Source of the DNA: Lentzea nigeriaca
GTDB lineage: Bacteria > Actinomycetota > Actinomycetes > Mycobacteriales > Pseudonocardiaceae
Assembly: GCF_016907955.1 (NCBI RefSeq)
Contig: NZ_JAFBCX010000006.1
Span: forward strand, 62,001 to 126,000
Direction of reading: 5' to 3'
DNA length: 64,000 bases
Positions 8,558-16,355 of this stretch are shown here, one piece after another. The translations under genes were made by a program, and so were the position numbers. Each line of letters opens with the position of its first letter. Position 1 is the first letter of the stretch. The notes beneath the pieces were generated by a model, which saw only the letters and a program-made list of their open reading frames with translations, searched no databases and was not told the origin of the DNA.

Positions 8558-9549
8558 CAGCCAGCGCCGCTGTCGCGAAGCGCCACGCGTCGGTCGAGAG
8601 CTTCGACAAGTATCTCGCCACCGGCGGTGACGCCGTCATCCCCATTCAGGGTGCGCCGCGCTCGTTCGTCTTCATCCACGCGGCGAAGCCGGAGCTCGGG
8701 CTTCGCATCGAGGTCGACCTCAAGACCGAAGCACCGGAAACGGGGTTGCGCAACATCATCTCCCGGATCGCGACGCGAAACGACGTCCGGTACCTCGAGG
8801 TCGTGGTCACGGCCCCTGCGTTGTTCCGCGACGCGTACCCGGTTCTCTGTTCAATGGCCGACCGCGTTCAGGTAGCCGGCATGTCGCCGGGGGATGCCTT
8901 GAGGGCGACGTTGGAGAAGATGACGTCCCTGCTGCGCACCCCGGAGACGATGTCCAGGGAGCGCGAAGTCGGCCTGTTCGGCGAGCTTCTGGTGATGGCC
9001 GGGCTCATTCGGGAGCTAGGAGCCACCAAAGCGACCCAAGCCTGGCGCGGTGGTCAATCGGAGGAACACGACTTCGGGCTCGCCGAGCTCGACATCGAGG
9101 TCAAAACCACGACCAGTGAGCGCCGGACCCACTGGATCGAGTCCTTGACACAACTTATGCCCACCCAAGATCGGCCTCTGTGGCTGGTTAGCCATCAGAT
9201 CACCAATGCTGGAAGCGCGGGCCGCACACTGCCGGAGTTAGTCGACGGCATCCGGGCAGCCGTCAGTTCATCCGCCGCCGGCAGGTTCGAGGAGGCACTA
9301 GCCGCGTCCGGCTGGTCCGACGGGTACCGGGATCGGCTGGGCACCCGCTGGACACCGCGTACGGACAGCGTTGCATACCTCGTCACAGATGGATTTCCCA
9401 GGCTGACTCCAGACTCCCTCCGATCGAACGTGTTCGGGCTTGATCGGATCGTCGACGTCCGATACCGCATCAGCCTGGACAAACTGGACAGCTCAACGGA
9501 CATGCCCAAGATCATCGCGACCGCCATCGCGCGTGAAGGACTGACATGA
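8554..9549 (+). CDS. PD-(D/E)XK motif protein (DUF4420-like), probable nuclease
   Basis: A 331-residue protein. Around residues 165-190 it carries EEHDFGLAELDIEVKTTTS, which fits the PD-(D/E)XK nuclease core (acidic residue, then E-V-K), within the WRGGQSEEHDF context typical of DUF4420 proteins found beside Z1 genes. The preferred start is GTG 8554, overlapping the ATPase stop as GTGA and preceded by GGAG at 7-8 bp. An ATG at 8512 would overlap by 46 bp. The stop overlaps the Z1 gene by 4 bp. The likely role is the DNA-cutting or DNA-binding partner in the cassette, inferred from motif and neighbours. Confidence 0.85.
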   Translation: MTASAAVAKRHASVESFDKYLATGGDAVIPIQGAPRSFVFIHAAKPELGLRIEVDLKTEAPETGLRNIISRIATRNDVRYLEVVVTAPALFRDAYPVLCSMADRVQVAGMSPGDALRATLEKMTSLLRTPETMSREREVGLFGELLVMAGLIRELGATKATQAWRGGQSEEHDFGLAELDIEVKTTTSERRTHWIESLTQLMPTQDRPLWLVSHQITNAGSAGRTLPELVDGIRAAVSSSAAGRFEEALAASGWSDGYRDRLGTRWTPRTDSVAYLVTDGFPRLTPDSLRSNVFGLDRIVDVRYRISLDKLDSSTDMPKIIATAIAREGLT

Positions 9550-12413
9550 CCAACCCTCTCGTCTTGGCCTACACCAACGCGTTGCGCGCGATGGAGGGCG
9601 GCGCACCGAAGAATCTCATCCGGCGCGCGCTCCTGGAAGCCGAGGAGATCGATCCGAATCTTGACGCCTCAGAGGAAAAGCTTCGCGAGCACGTGACCGG
9701 AAGCGAAGTCAACGACAGGCTGCACCTCGACCTCCATCTGGCATTGATCAAATGGGACAACGCCAAGGTGGCGGGAAACGAGTGGACCAACGGCACTCAG
9801 CCCAACACGGACGAGCGCCGATCGCTTGTCGTCAAGGCACTTGGACTCGACGACGCGACCAAGGACGTCTTTGACAAGCAGTTCCCGCCCTCTGGCGGCG
9901 ACAACGCAACCGTCATCGCCGGCCCGTGGGATCCGTGGTACACGCCCGAAGTTAAGCAGCAGCGGGACTTCTATTGGCGTGACTACCTCGGGTACCTCCG
10001 CACGCAACGTGGCTGGGACGCAGAAGCGCTCGACAACTTGGACACAGCGACGACCCATGTCGTCGAGCGGCTGGTCGATCCGTCACGAGAGAAAGCCGGA
10101 CAAACCAAAGGGCTGGTGGTCGGCTACGTTCAGAGCGGCAAGACGGCCAACTTCACCGGCGTGATCGCCAAAGCCATCGACGCCGGCTACCGCCTGATCA
10201 TCGTCATGACCGGCACGACAAACCTACTGCGGGAACAGACACAGCGACGTCTGGACATGGAGTTGGTCGGTCGCGAGAACATCCTGCGCGGTGCCAAAGA
10301 GGACGATCCGAGCGCGATCGACCGCATCGACTACCTCGATGACGAGGACTGGCTCGCGGGCAGGTTTGTGAGCCACGGTGCGAGGCCCTCCGACATCGGA
10401 CGCCCGGACATCCACCGCATGACCACCCGCAACTTCGACTACCGAAAGTTGCAGCAAGGGTTGCCGGCGTTGGAGTTCGAGCGCGAGGACAAGTCACAGC
10501 CCTTGTGGCACAAGAACAACCTCTTCACCAGCAACGCTCGACTGATCATCGTCAAGAAGAACTCGTCCGTGCTGAAGAATCTGGTCAAGGACCTCAAGCA
10601 CACCGCCGACAAGTTGGAGGACATCCCAGCCCTCATCATCGACGACGAGTCGGATCAAGCCTCGGTCAACACCGTCGACCAGCGGAAGTGGCAAGAGCTG
10701 TGGGACGAGAACAAGAAGAAGCGGACAGCGATCAACCAACACATCTCTGATCTGCTCGGCATGCTGCCCCGCGTGCAGTATGTCGGCTACACGGCCACAC
10801 CCTTCGCGAACGTCTTCGTCGATCCCTACGACGCTGAGGACATCTTTCCGAAGGATTACCTCATCTCCCTGCCGCGGCCAGATGGTTACATGGGAGCCGA
10901 GGACTTCCACGACCTGGACCGCACCATCCCAGATGAGGAGAAGACATACGCAAACTCTGGCGAGAAGGCTCACGTCCGGCTCGTCGGCAAGGGCGATGAG
11001 GAGAAGGAACTCCAGACAGCGCTCGACTCCTTCGTGCTCGCGGGAGCGATCAAGCTCTACCGGGAAGCACATGGGTGCAAGGAGTTCAGGCACCACACAA
11101 TGCTCGTGCACGAAACGATGCGGAAGTCCGGTCACAAGGCCAACGCCCAGGACATCCAGGCGATGTGGCAAGGCGCCGGCTACCTGAGCGGTGGTGCGTA
11201 CAAGCGGTTGCAGGACCTGTTCGTGAACGACTTCAGCCCGGTTTCCGCAGCACTCAAGCCCGACGTGCCGACACCCAGTTCGTTCGAGGAGGTGGCGAGG
11301 TACATCGGCGAGGCGGCGCGCAAGATCGCCCCAAACGCGAACCCGGTACTGGTCGTCAACAGCGAGACGGCCATTGAACAAGAGGACCTCGACTTCGACA
11401 AACGGCCCATTTGGCGTGTCCTCGTCGGTGGCAACAAACTGGCACGAGGGTTCACCGTCGAGGGACTTACGGTAACCTACTACTCTCGCGGCGTTGGCCA
11501 CGCCGAGGCGTTGATGCAGATGGGTCGCTGGTTCGGATTCCGGCCCGGATACCGCGACCTGGTGCGGCTCTTCGTCACGAAGAAGGTGCGCGACGCGTTT
11601 GAGGCCGCGTGTCGCGATGAAGAACACTTCCGCAAAGAGCTGCGCCAGTACGCCGACATGGCCAATGGGCGGCCGACCATCACCCCAGAGGATGTCCAGC
11701 CACTGGTGATGAGGCACGGTCTGCGGCCAACGGCACCGAACAAGATGTACAACGCCGAGCTTGTCCAGAAGCGAACCAAGACGAAGGAGCCCAGCTCCGG
11801 CTATCCGCGCCTCGACAATCAGGGTGCGCTCGACCAAAACATCGACGCGTGCGTGCCGTTGCTCAAGGCAGCCGCGACATCGACCATCCTGCGCGCCGGG
11901 ACCCGCAGCTTCGACGCGTTGATCGGCACCGTCTCGCACGAGCTGATGGTCGATGTTCTCCGCAGCCTGACATGGGCAACGCCTGACACCTTCGCGCCAG
12001 ATCTCGCGTGGATCGCGACCTTGTCCGATGAGGTCATCGACCATTGGGACGTCATGCTGCCACAGCGAAAGAACCGGGCCCCCGTAAACATCAGGGGTGT
12101 CGGTAGGTTCGCCGTCCACGGCCGGAAGGTCGAGCACGACATCAGCATCCGCGGAAACTCTGAGAGCCTTCACCGCGACGCGATCAAAGAGTTTCCTGGG
12201 AGGACTGCGAAGTCCGGCTGCGTGATCCTTTATCCGATCATGAGCAACGACGACCTGAAGAAGAACGACATCGCGGACGACGGCTACCCGAAGCGACTCG
12301 TGATGGCGCTCATGCTCCAGCTTCCTGACGCCGCCATCCCCGATGACCACCGACCGCTCGTATACCGTGTGAAATCACCGGACAAGCCACATTACGCGAT
12401 CGTCGACAAGTGA
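9546..12413 (+). CDS. Z1-domain superfamily II-like ATPase
   Basis: A 955-residue protein. The Walker A motif GYVQSGKT lies near residue 195, the Walker B-like segment LIIDDESDQASVN near 365, and the Z1-domain block ARGFTVEGLTVTYYSRG with the motif VI-like QMGRWFGFRPGY near 635-665. The Z1 family (PF10593) occurs almost only in restriction/defence operons with GHKL ATPases. It probably translocates on or remodels DNA. Start ATG 9546 overlaps the preceding stop as ATGA. Codons are visibly less GC-biased than in flanking chromosomal genes, fitting transfer. It ends 80 bp before the methyltransferase. Confidence 0.92.
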   Translation: MTNPLVLAYTNALRAMEGGAPKNLIRRALLEAEEIDPNLDASEEKLREHVTGSEVNDRLHLDLHLALIKWDNAKVAGNEWTNGTQPNTDERRSLVVKALGLDDATKDVFDKQFPPSGGDNATVIAGPWDPWYTPEVKQQRDFYWRDYLGYLRTQRGWDAEALDNLDTATTHVVERLVDPSREKAGQTKGLVVGYVQSGKTANFTGVIAKAIDAGYRLIIVMTGTTNLLREQTQRRLDMELVGRENILRGAKEDDPSAIDRIDYLDDEDWLAGRFVSHGARPSDIGRPDIHRMTTRNFDYRKLQQGLPALEFEREDKSQPLWHKNNLFTSNARLIIVKKNSSVLKNLVKDLKHTADKLEDIPALIIDDESDQASVNTVDQRKWQELWDENKKKRTAINQHISDLLGMLPRVQYVGYTATPFANVFVDPYDAEDIFPKDYLISLPRPDGYMGAEDFHDLDRTIPDEEKTYANSGEKAHVRLVGKGDEEKELQTALDSFVLAGAIKLYREAHGCKEFRHHTMLVHETMRKSGHKANAQDIQAMWQGAGYLSGGAYKRLQDLFVNDFSPVSAALKPDVPTPSSFEEVARYIGEAARKIAPNANPVLVVNSETAIEQEDLDFDKRPIWRVLVGGNKLARGFTVEGLTVTYYSRGVGHAEALMQMGRWFGFRPGYRDLVRLFVTKKVRDAFEAACRDEEHFRKELRQYADMANGRPTITPEDVQPLVMRHGLRPTAPNKMYNAELVQKRTKTKEPSSGYPRLDNQGALDQNIDACVPLLKAAATSTILRAGTRSFDALIGTVSHELMVDVLRSLTWATPDTFAPDLAWIATLSDEVIDHWDVMLPQRKNRAPVNIRGVGRFAVHGRKVEHDISIRGNSESLHRDAIKEFPGRTAKSGCVILYPIMSNDDLKKNDIADDGYPKRLVMALMLQLPDAAIPDDHRPLVYRVKSPDKPHYAIVDK

Positions 12414-12481
12414 GCGGGATCCCCGGGGTGGCAAGCAAGACACGAGTCGACAGCCTGCGAAATCCGCCTCATCCGGCACGG

Positions 12482-12493
12482 TAGGATCCAACC
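12482..12493 (+). promoter_or_regulatory. Possible -10 element for a leaderless methyltransferase transcript
   Basis: TAGGAT at 12482-12487 ends 7 bases before the methyltransferase ATG, the spacing of leaderless actinomycete transcripts. AGGA in the same string could instead be the ribosome site. No clear -35 is seen. The 80-bp gap here is the only break in the cassette long enough for an internal promoter, which would let methylation be expressed separately from the nuclease genes. Confidence 0.3.
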
Positions 12494-13801
12494 ATGCCGG
12501 ATGAGCGGACGCCGACGCGACGCAAGTCGGTCGAACTGTTCGCTGGTGGCGGTGGCCTGGCCATGGCTGTCCACCGCGCGGGCTTCCGACCGCTCTTGCT
12601 CAACGAGTACGTCAAGCATGCATGCGACACCCTCGAGGCCAACGGGGCAGTCCCTCGCGGCGAAGAGGAACGGATCCCAGGGGAAGACGAACCCTGGCCC
12701 CTGGTCCGGGGGGATGTGCGGGACCTGAAAATGGGTTACCTGCAGGGCGAAGTCGACCTCTTGGCGGGCGGACCGCCCTGTCAGCCGTTCAGTCTTGGCG
12801 GCATCGCCAAGGGCGACGAGGACAAGCGCAACATGTTCCCGGAGATGTTCCGAGCCATCCGGGAGATCCAGCCGAAGGCTGTTATCTGCGAGAACGTCCG
12901 CGGCTTGCTGCGCCCCTCCTTCAAGCCCTACTTCGACTACATCCTCCGTGAACTGGAGTTCCCGTTCGAGGAGCGAGATCCAGAAGCCAGCTGGCTGCAG
13001 CACGACGCGATCCTCAAGGCCAGACAGGAGCAATCCACGGCGACGTCGCACGAGCGGTACCGGGTGTACAAGTTCGAGGTCAACGCCGCCGACTACGGCG
13101 TTCCACAGATCCGTAACCGAGTGATCATCGTCGCCTTCCGGGGGGATCTCGACATCGATAAGACGATCCTGCGCGACGCGGTCAAGCCAACGCATTCCGA
13201 ACGCGCGTTGCGTCAGTCGCTGATCAGTGGGGAGTACTGGGCTCGTCATCCGAAGGTCGCCAAGCACGTGCGCGATCACGTGATGGCCGGTTTGCAGGAC
13301 GAGATCCCGCTCGGCGACGAGGAGAGCACGCTCAAGCCGTGGCGTACTTTGCGCGACGCCATCGCCGGGCTGGACAACGATGAGAAGCCGTTGCCGGTGG
13401 TTTCCTGGGATCGGCTGGACCGCGTGCAATACGACGACATGCCGATCGATCACGTCGGCTGGCCTGATGCGCGGATCTACCCAGGCCACACCCCGAACCT
13501 GCTTGACCGTCCCGCGAAGACCGTGAAAGCGGGCGTCCACGGCGTGCCTGGGGGTGAGTCCGTCATGCTGACCGACACCCGCATCACAGGTCCGCGTCCT
13601 CCGTCGGGGCACCGCTACCGACACAGGTACATGACAGTCCGAGAAGCGGCCAGGGTCATGACCTTTCCGGACAGCTGGAAGCTGAGCGGTCCACGAGGAG
13701 AGAAGATGCGTCAGCTCGGCAACGCGGTGCCGGTGTTGCTCGGTGAGGTCTTCGCCAAAGCGGTGGCGAAGGTGTTGGATGACGTCGAGAATCGCGCGTG
13801 A
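12494..13801 (+). CDS. DNA (cytosine-5-)-methyltransferase
   Basis: A 435-residue C5 cytosine methyltransferase. Motif I ELFAGGGGLAMAVHRAGF (SAM binding) is at about 14-31, the catalytic motif IV GGPPCQPFS with its Cys near residue 96, motif VI ENVRG near 134, motif VIII QIRNRVIIV near 210, and motif X QLGNAVPVLLGEV near the C-terminus. The variable region between VIII and IX is the target-recognition part, and the recognised sequence cannot be read from it. It overlaps vsr by 4 bp. Cytosine methylation would mark self DNA for the cassette, and Vsr would repair the T:G mismatches that 5mC deamination creates. Confidence 0.96.
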   Translation: MPDERTPTRRKSVELFAGGGGLAMAVHRAGFRPLLLNEYVKHACDTLEANGAVPRGEEERIPGEDEPWPLVRGDVRDLKMGYLQGEVDLLAGGPPCQPFSLGGIAKGDEDKRNMFPEMFRAIREIQPKAVICENVRGLLRPSFKPYFDYILRELEFPFEERDPEASWLQHDAILKARQEQSTATSHERYRVYKFEVNAADYGVPQIRNRVIIVAFRGDLDIDKTILRDAVKPTHSERALRQSLISGEYWARHPKVAKHVRDHVMAGLQDEIPLGDEESTLKPWRTLRDAIAGLDNDEKPLPVVSWDRLDRVQYDDMPIDHVGWPDARIYPGHTPNLLDRPAKTVKAGVHGVPGGESVMLTDTRITGPRPPSGHRYRHRYMTVREAARVMTFPDSWKLSGPRGEKMRQLGNAVPVLLGEVFAKAVAKVLDDVENRA

Positions 13802-14532
13802 CTGTTCCTCCCGCACAAGCCTGGAAGCCCCGAGCAGGTAGGTCGAGGGCTGCGGTCAAGTCCGAACAGGACAGGGCAGCCGGCGGTCACTACAGGCGCG
13901 CGGTACGGCTTGAGACCGGAGGAATCGCGGTCGGTTCAATCGTGCTGAAACCCTTGGCGCGCGACAACAAAGTCCACGCGTACCTGAGGTGGACCGTTGA
14001 TGGCCGGTCGGTCAGCCGATCGCTGGGCCCGGTCACGAACTCCACCCGAGCCGCCAACTTGACAGACGGCTGGAATCTTGCTCGGTCCGAGGGGTTTGTT
14101 CACGACCAGGCGCTGCCGCCCGAGTCTTGGGCATCATCTGCCGAGGTACGGGCTTCGATGCGAGGCAACCGCAGCCGCGACACCACGCCCGAGCGCCAGC
14201 TTCGGGCGCTCCTTCACGCTCGTGGTCTGCGTTATCGCGTATCGGTGCGACCTGTGCCGACACTGCGTCGTACCGCCGATATCGTCTTTCCGAAGGCTCG
14301 GGTCGCGGTCTTCGTCGACGGCTGCTACTGGCACGGGTGTCCAGAGCACCATCGTCCGGCGACGAAGAACTCGGAGTTCTGGCGAACGAAAATCTCGGAG
14401 AACCGGCAACGTGACGCCGAGACCAACCAGGCACTCGCTACCCATGGCTGGACCGTCGTCCGCTGCTGGGAGCACGAGGATCCGGTGTCTGCCGCCGATC
14501 GCGTCGCGAGCGTGCTCAGCGAAGCGCTCTGA
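13798..14532 (+). CDS. vsr: Very short patch repair endonuclease (Vsr) with N-terminal extension
   Basis: A 244-residue protein. Residues about 115-240 are the Vsr fold: TPERQLRALLHARGLRYRV, TADIVFPKARVAVFVDGCYWHGC with the catalytic Asp and His, ENRQRDAETNQAL and WTVVRCWEHE. Vsr nicks 5' of T:G mismatches arising from 5-methylcytosine deamination. E. coli Vsr is about 156 residues, so the first 115 residues are extra. They include a beta-rich segment (VHAYLRWTVDGRSVSRSLG) that resembles small DNA-binding extensions of phage integrases; this likeness is my inference. GTG 13798 overlaps the methyltransferase stop. Confidence 0.93.
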   Translation: MTVPPAQAWKPRAGRSRAAVKSEQDRAAGGHYRRAVRLETGGIAVGSIVLKPLARDNKVHAYLRWTVDGRSVSRSLGPVTNSTRAANLTDGWNLARSEGFVHDQALPPESWASSAEVRASMRGNRSRDTTPERQLRALLHARGLRYRVSVRPVPTLRRTADIVFPKARVAVFVDGCYWHGCPEHHRPATKNSEFWRTKISENRQRDAETNQALATHGWTVVRCWEHEDPVSAADRVASVLSEAL

Positions 14533-14562
14533 GAGAGCGTAGACCTGGGTAAGGTCGGCTCC

Positions 14563-15168
14563 ATGCCCGAAATACCCGTGCCCCAGGAAATCCGAGAGTC
14601 CGTGCTCCGCGAGCTCTACCGGCAGGCGGACTCATTCGATTGGGAAGACGTTCCTGTCCGGCAGAAGACCACGCACTATCGGCAGTGGGTGGAGGATCCG
14701 TCGATCGGCGGCAAGTTGGCTGACTACTACACCGCTGAGGGAATGCGTGTCTGGCTAAAGGACGGCCCACTCAAGGAGTACGCGCGGGCGCTAGAAAACT
14801 TTGGGCCGTACGCCAAATACGTAAGCAAGCGGCTCGCACCCCCGAGCGAATTCATCACAGAGATTCTCGGCAACTCCTGGACAGTGTTGCCCGAAAGCAT
14901 CAGAGAGAAGCCAATGCACTGCCTGATCACGGACGGCCGCGAACGCCGATACGTCTGCTGGGGACGACCTCGAGCCTTCCGAGACCTGCTGTGGGCGGCG
15001 GTGAATAAAGCCATAGCTTCGACCTCCCGGCCGTTGATCGTGGTCTACCTGACGGATGGGAAGACGGTGAGCGACAGCCAAAAGAGCTTGCATCAGAAGA
15101 TCGCCGCGCATTGCGAACTTGACCTCGCCTATGTGTATCGACGCTGGGAGGACATCCCCGCGAGCTGA
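14563..15168 (+). CDS. Unrecognised 201-aa protein closing the defence cassette
   Basis: I do not recognise this family. It starts at ATG 14563, 30 bp after vsr on the same strand, and so probably belongs to the cassette. It is soluble, with no signal peptide or membrane segment. Visible features are an aromatic, charged N-terminal half (SFDWEDVPVRQKTTHYRQW) and a C-terminal half with alternating hydrophobic strands (PLIVVYLTDGK) and a closing YVYRRWEDIP. No clear PD-(D/E)XK, HNH or P-loop motif is seen. It could be a restriction-specificity or immunity accessory. Codon use is AT-richer than the chromosome, like the other cassette genes. Confidence 0.75.
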   Translation: MPEIPVPQEIRESVLRELYRQADSFDWEDVPVRQKTTHYRQWVEDPSIGGKLADYYTAEGMRVWLKDGPLKEYARALENFGPYAKYVSKRLAPPSEFITEILGNSWTVLPESIREKPMHCLITDGRERRYVCWGRPRAFRDLLWAAVNKAIASTSRPLIVVYLTDGKTVSDSQKSLHQKIAAHCELDLAYVYRRWEDIPAS

Positions 15169-15448
15169 AGCTCAGTTCTTACCAGCCAGCAGGCGGATCA
15201 CGGCTCTACGAGCTCGTAGCCGACGCCCACGCCAGGAAACTCGACTGGAGGTCTCTGTGGCGGCGGCAGCTCATGACACTGTCAGGCATCCTGCCGGAGA
15301 CGCACGCCCTCGGGTATGGCAGCAACACGCCACAGACCTCCAACAACGGCTTATTCCCCGTTCGGGCGACTGACTAAACATCTGAGCCAAGAACAAGGGC
15401 GACACGCCACCCTTTCGAGTTAATTCTTGACATCGGACACCGTTCAGG
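15169..15448. other. Intergenic remnant stretch after the defence cassette
   Basis: No intact gene. One plus-strand frame, from about 15165 to a TAA at 15375-15377, reads like a protein end (for example SRLYELVADAHARKLDWRSLW) but has no convincing start. It may be the tail of a gene cut off by the island's decay. I could not name it. Confidence 0.35.
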
Positions 15449-15900
15449 GTGTGGCAGGAGTTGGTCAGGCGGGCGCACGCGACGCCAGAGCCGTGGACGA
15501 CGGTGGCCGCGGGAATGATGATCCCCAGGCTCAAGCACATCGGAGGCAAACTCGGCGACCGTTCCCTGGCGACCGCAACGATTTCGACTGCGAGATCCTC
15601 GAGGGCTTCCTTCAGAAACTTGACGTCGCTGACACGGCTCCGAACTCACCGAGAGCCTCGGCGACCTCCATCCCGCTGGCGGACATCCGGACCTCGTTCT
15701 TCACAAGACGATGCTCTCCGGTGTGGTCACGCCACACCAAGCCGACCTCATCCCCGATGTGCTGCTCAACCACGCCGAGCCGCTCTGCCGCGGCAAAGCG
15801 GCTCGGCGTGAGCCGCCACCAGGTGGCGTCCCAGCTCAACAGTGCCTCACGGCACCTTGTCGACTACCTGCTCAGCGGATCACCTCGACCGGCGGCATAA
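15449..15900 (+). pseudogene. Decayed sigma-like helix-turn-helix gene
   Basis: Four in-order fragments in alternating frames form one protein-like sequence: VWQELVRRAHATPEPWTTVAAG, shown here only by its span at 15449-15555; then GDRNDFDCEILEGFLQKLDV (about 15570-15640); then GHPDLVLHKTMLSGVVTPHQ (about 15680-15780); and finally KRLGVSRHQVASQLNSASRH before the stop at 15900. The last piece is a helix-turn-helix like region 4 of sigma factors. The overall order resembles small sigma-like proteins carried by actinomycete conjugative elements. At least three frameshifts are needed, near 15560, 15645 and 15790, so the gene is dead. A WhiB-like remnant follows directly. Confidence 0.55.
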
Positions 15901-15902
15901 CC

Positions 15903-16160
15903 GTGGTTGCCGTACTGCATGCTCCACGCTGGCATCCGCACGCCGCGTGTCGAAACACAGGGAACCATGCCGGCTGGATTGACGCTGAGCCGGGCAGCGA
16001 CAGCTCGATCAGGTGCAAGGAGGTCTGTCTAACCTGTCCGGTGCGCCTCCCCTGCGCTCTTACCGCACTGGCCTTTGGCGAACGAGAAGGAGTGTGAGGC
16101 ACCATAGACAAGGCCGATCGCGCAGCTCTGACGACCGTCGACCACTACAAGGCCGCCTGA
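15903..16160 (+). pseudogene. WhiB-like iron-sulphur regulator with in-frame TGA
   Basis: From GTG 15903 the frame gives WHPHAACRNTGNHAGW, then a Cys cluster EVCLTCPVRLPC (C-X2-C-X5-C) preceded by another Cys, the four-cysteine cluster of Wbl proteins, followed by GEREGV. In Wbl proteins the next residues are WGG; here the codon is TGA (16095-16097) followed by Gly-Thr. Reading through gives a further 20 residues to TGA 16158-16160, a normal Wbl length of about 85. A Trp TGG-to-TGA change is the simplest explanation. It is either a pseudogene or a truncated 64-residue protein. Its position after a sigma-like remnant fits a decayed conjugative-element module. Confidence 0.6.
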
Positions 16161-16317
16161 CTTCACCAATGGCGGCGGCTCCGCCCGGTGTCAGCGGATC
16201 CGAGTTGTACTCCGATCAAGTGACAGGCCAGTGTTCAACTATCAGCCCGTCCCCTCACTGAACCACTGGTCGGGACTGTTCCCTTCTGTTGTGTGCCGTG
16301 CCGGGGCGCTCTCCAAC

Positions 16318-16355
16318 GAAGGCCTCTGACCTGCACAGACAGGTCAGAGGCCTTC
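16318..16355 (-). terminator. Hairpin terminator of the LacI-family gene
   Basis: A 16-bp perfect stem (16318-16333 with 16340-16355) and a 6-base loop. It overlaps the last codons of the minus-strand LacI-family gene, whose TGA is inside the stem. The stem GAAGGCCTCTGACCTG resembles the one after tRNA-Arg at 5041. Confidence 0.8.

Noticed and set aside
15612..15839. 75-codon minus-strand frame in the island remnant
   Set aside because: The plus-strand fragments of the sigma-like protein explain the coding signal; this frame has no homology features or ribosome site.
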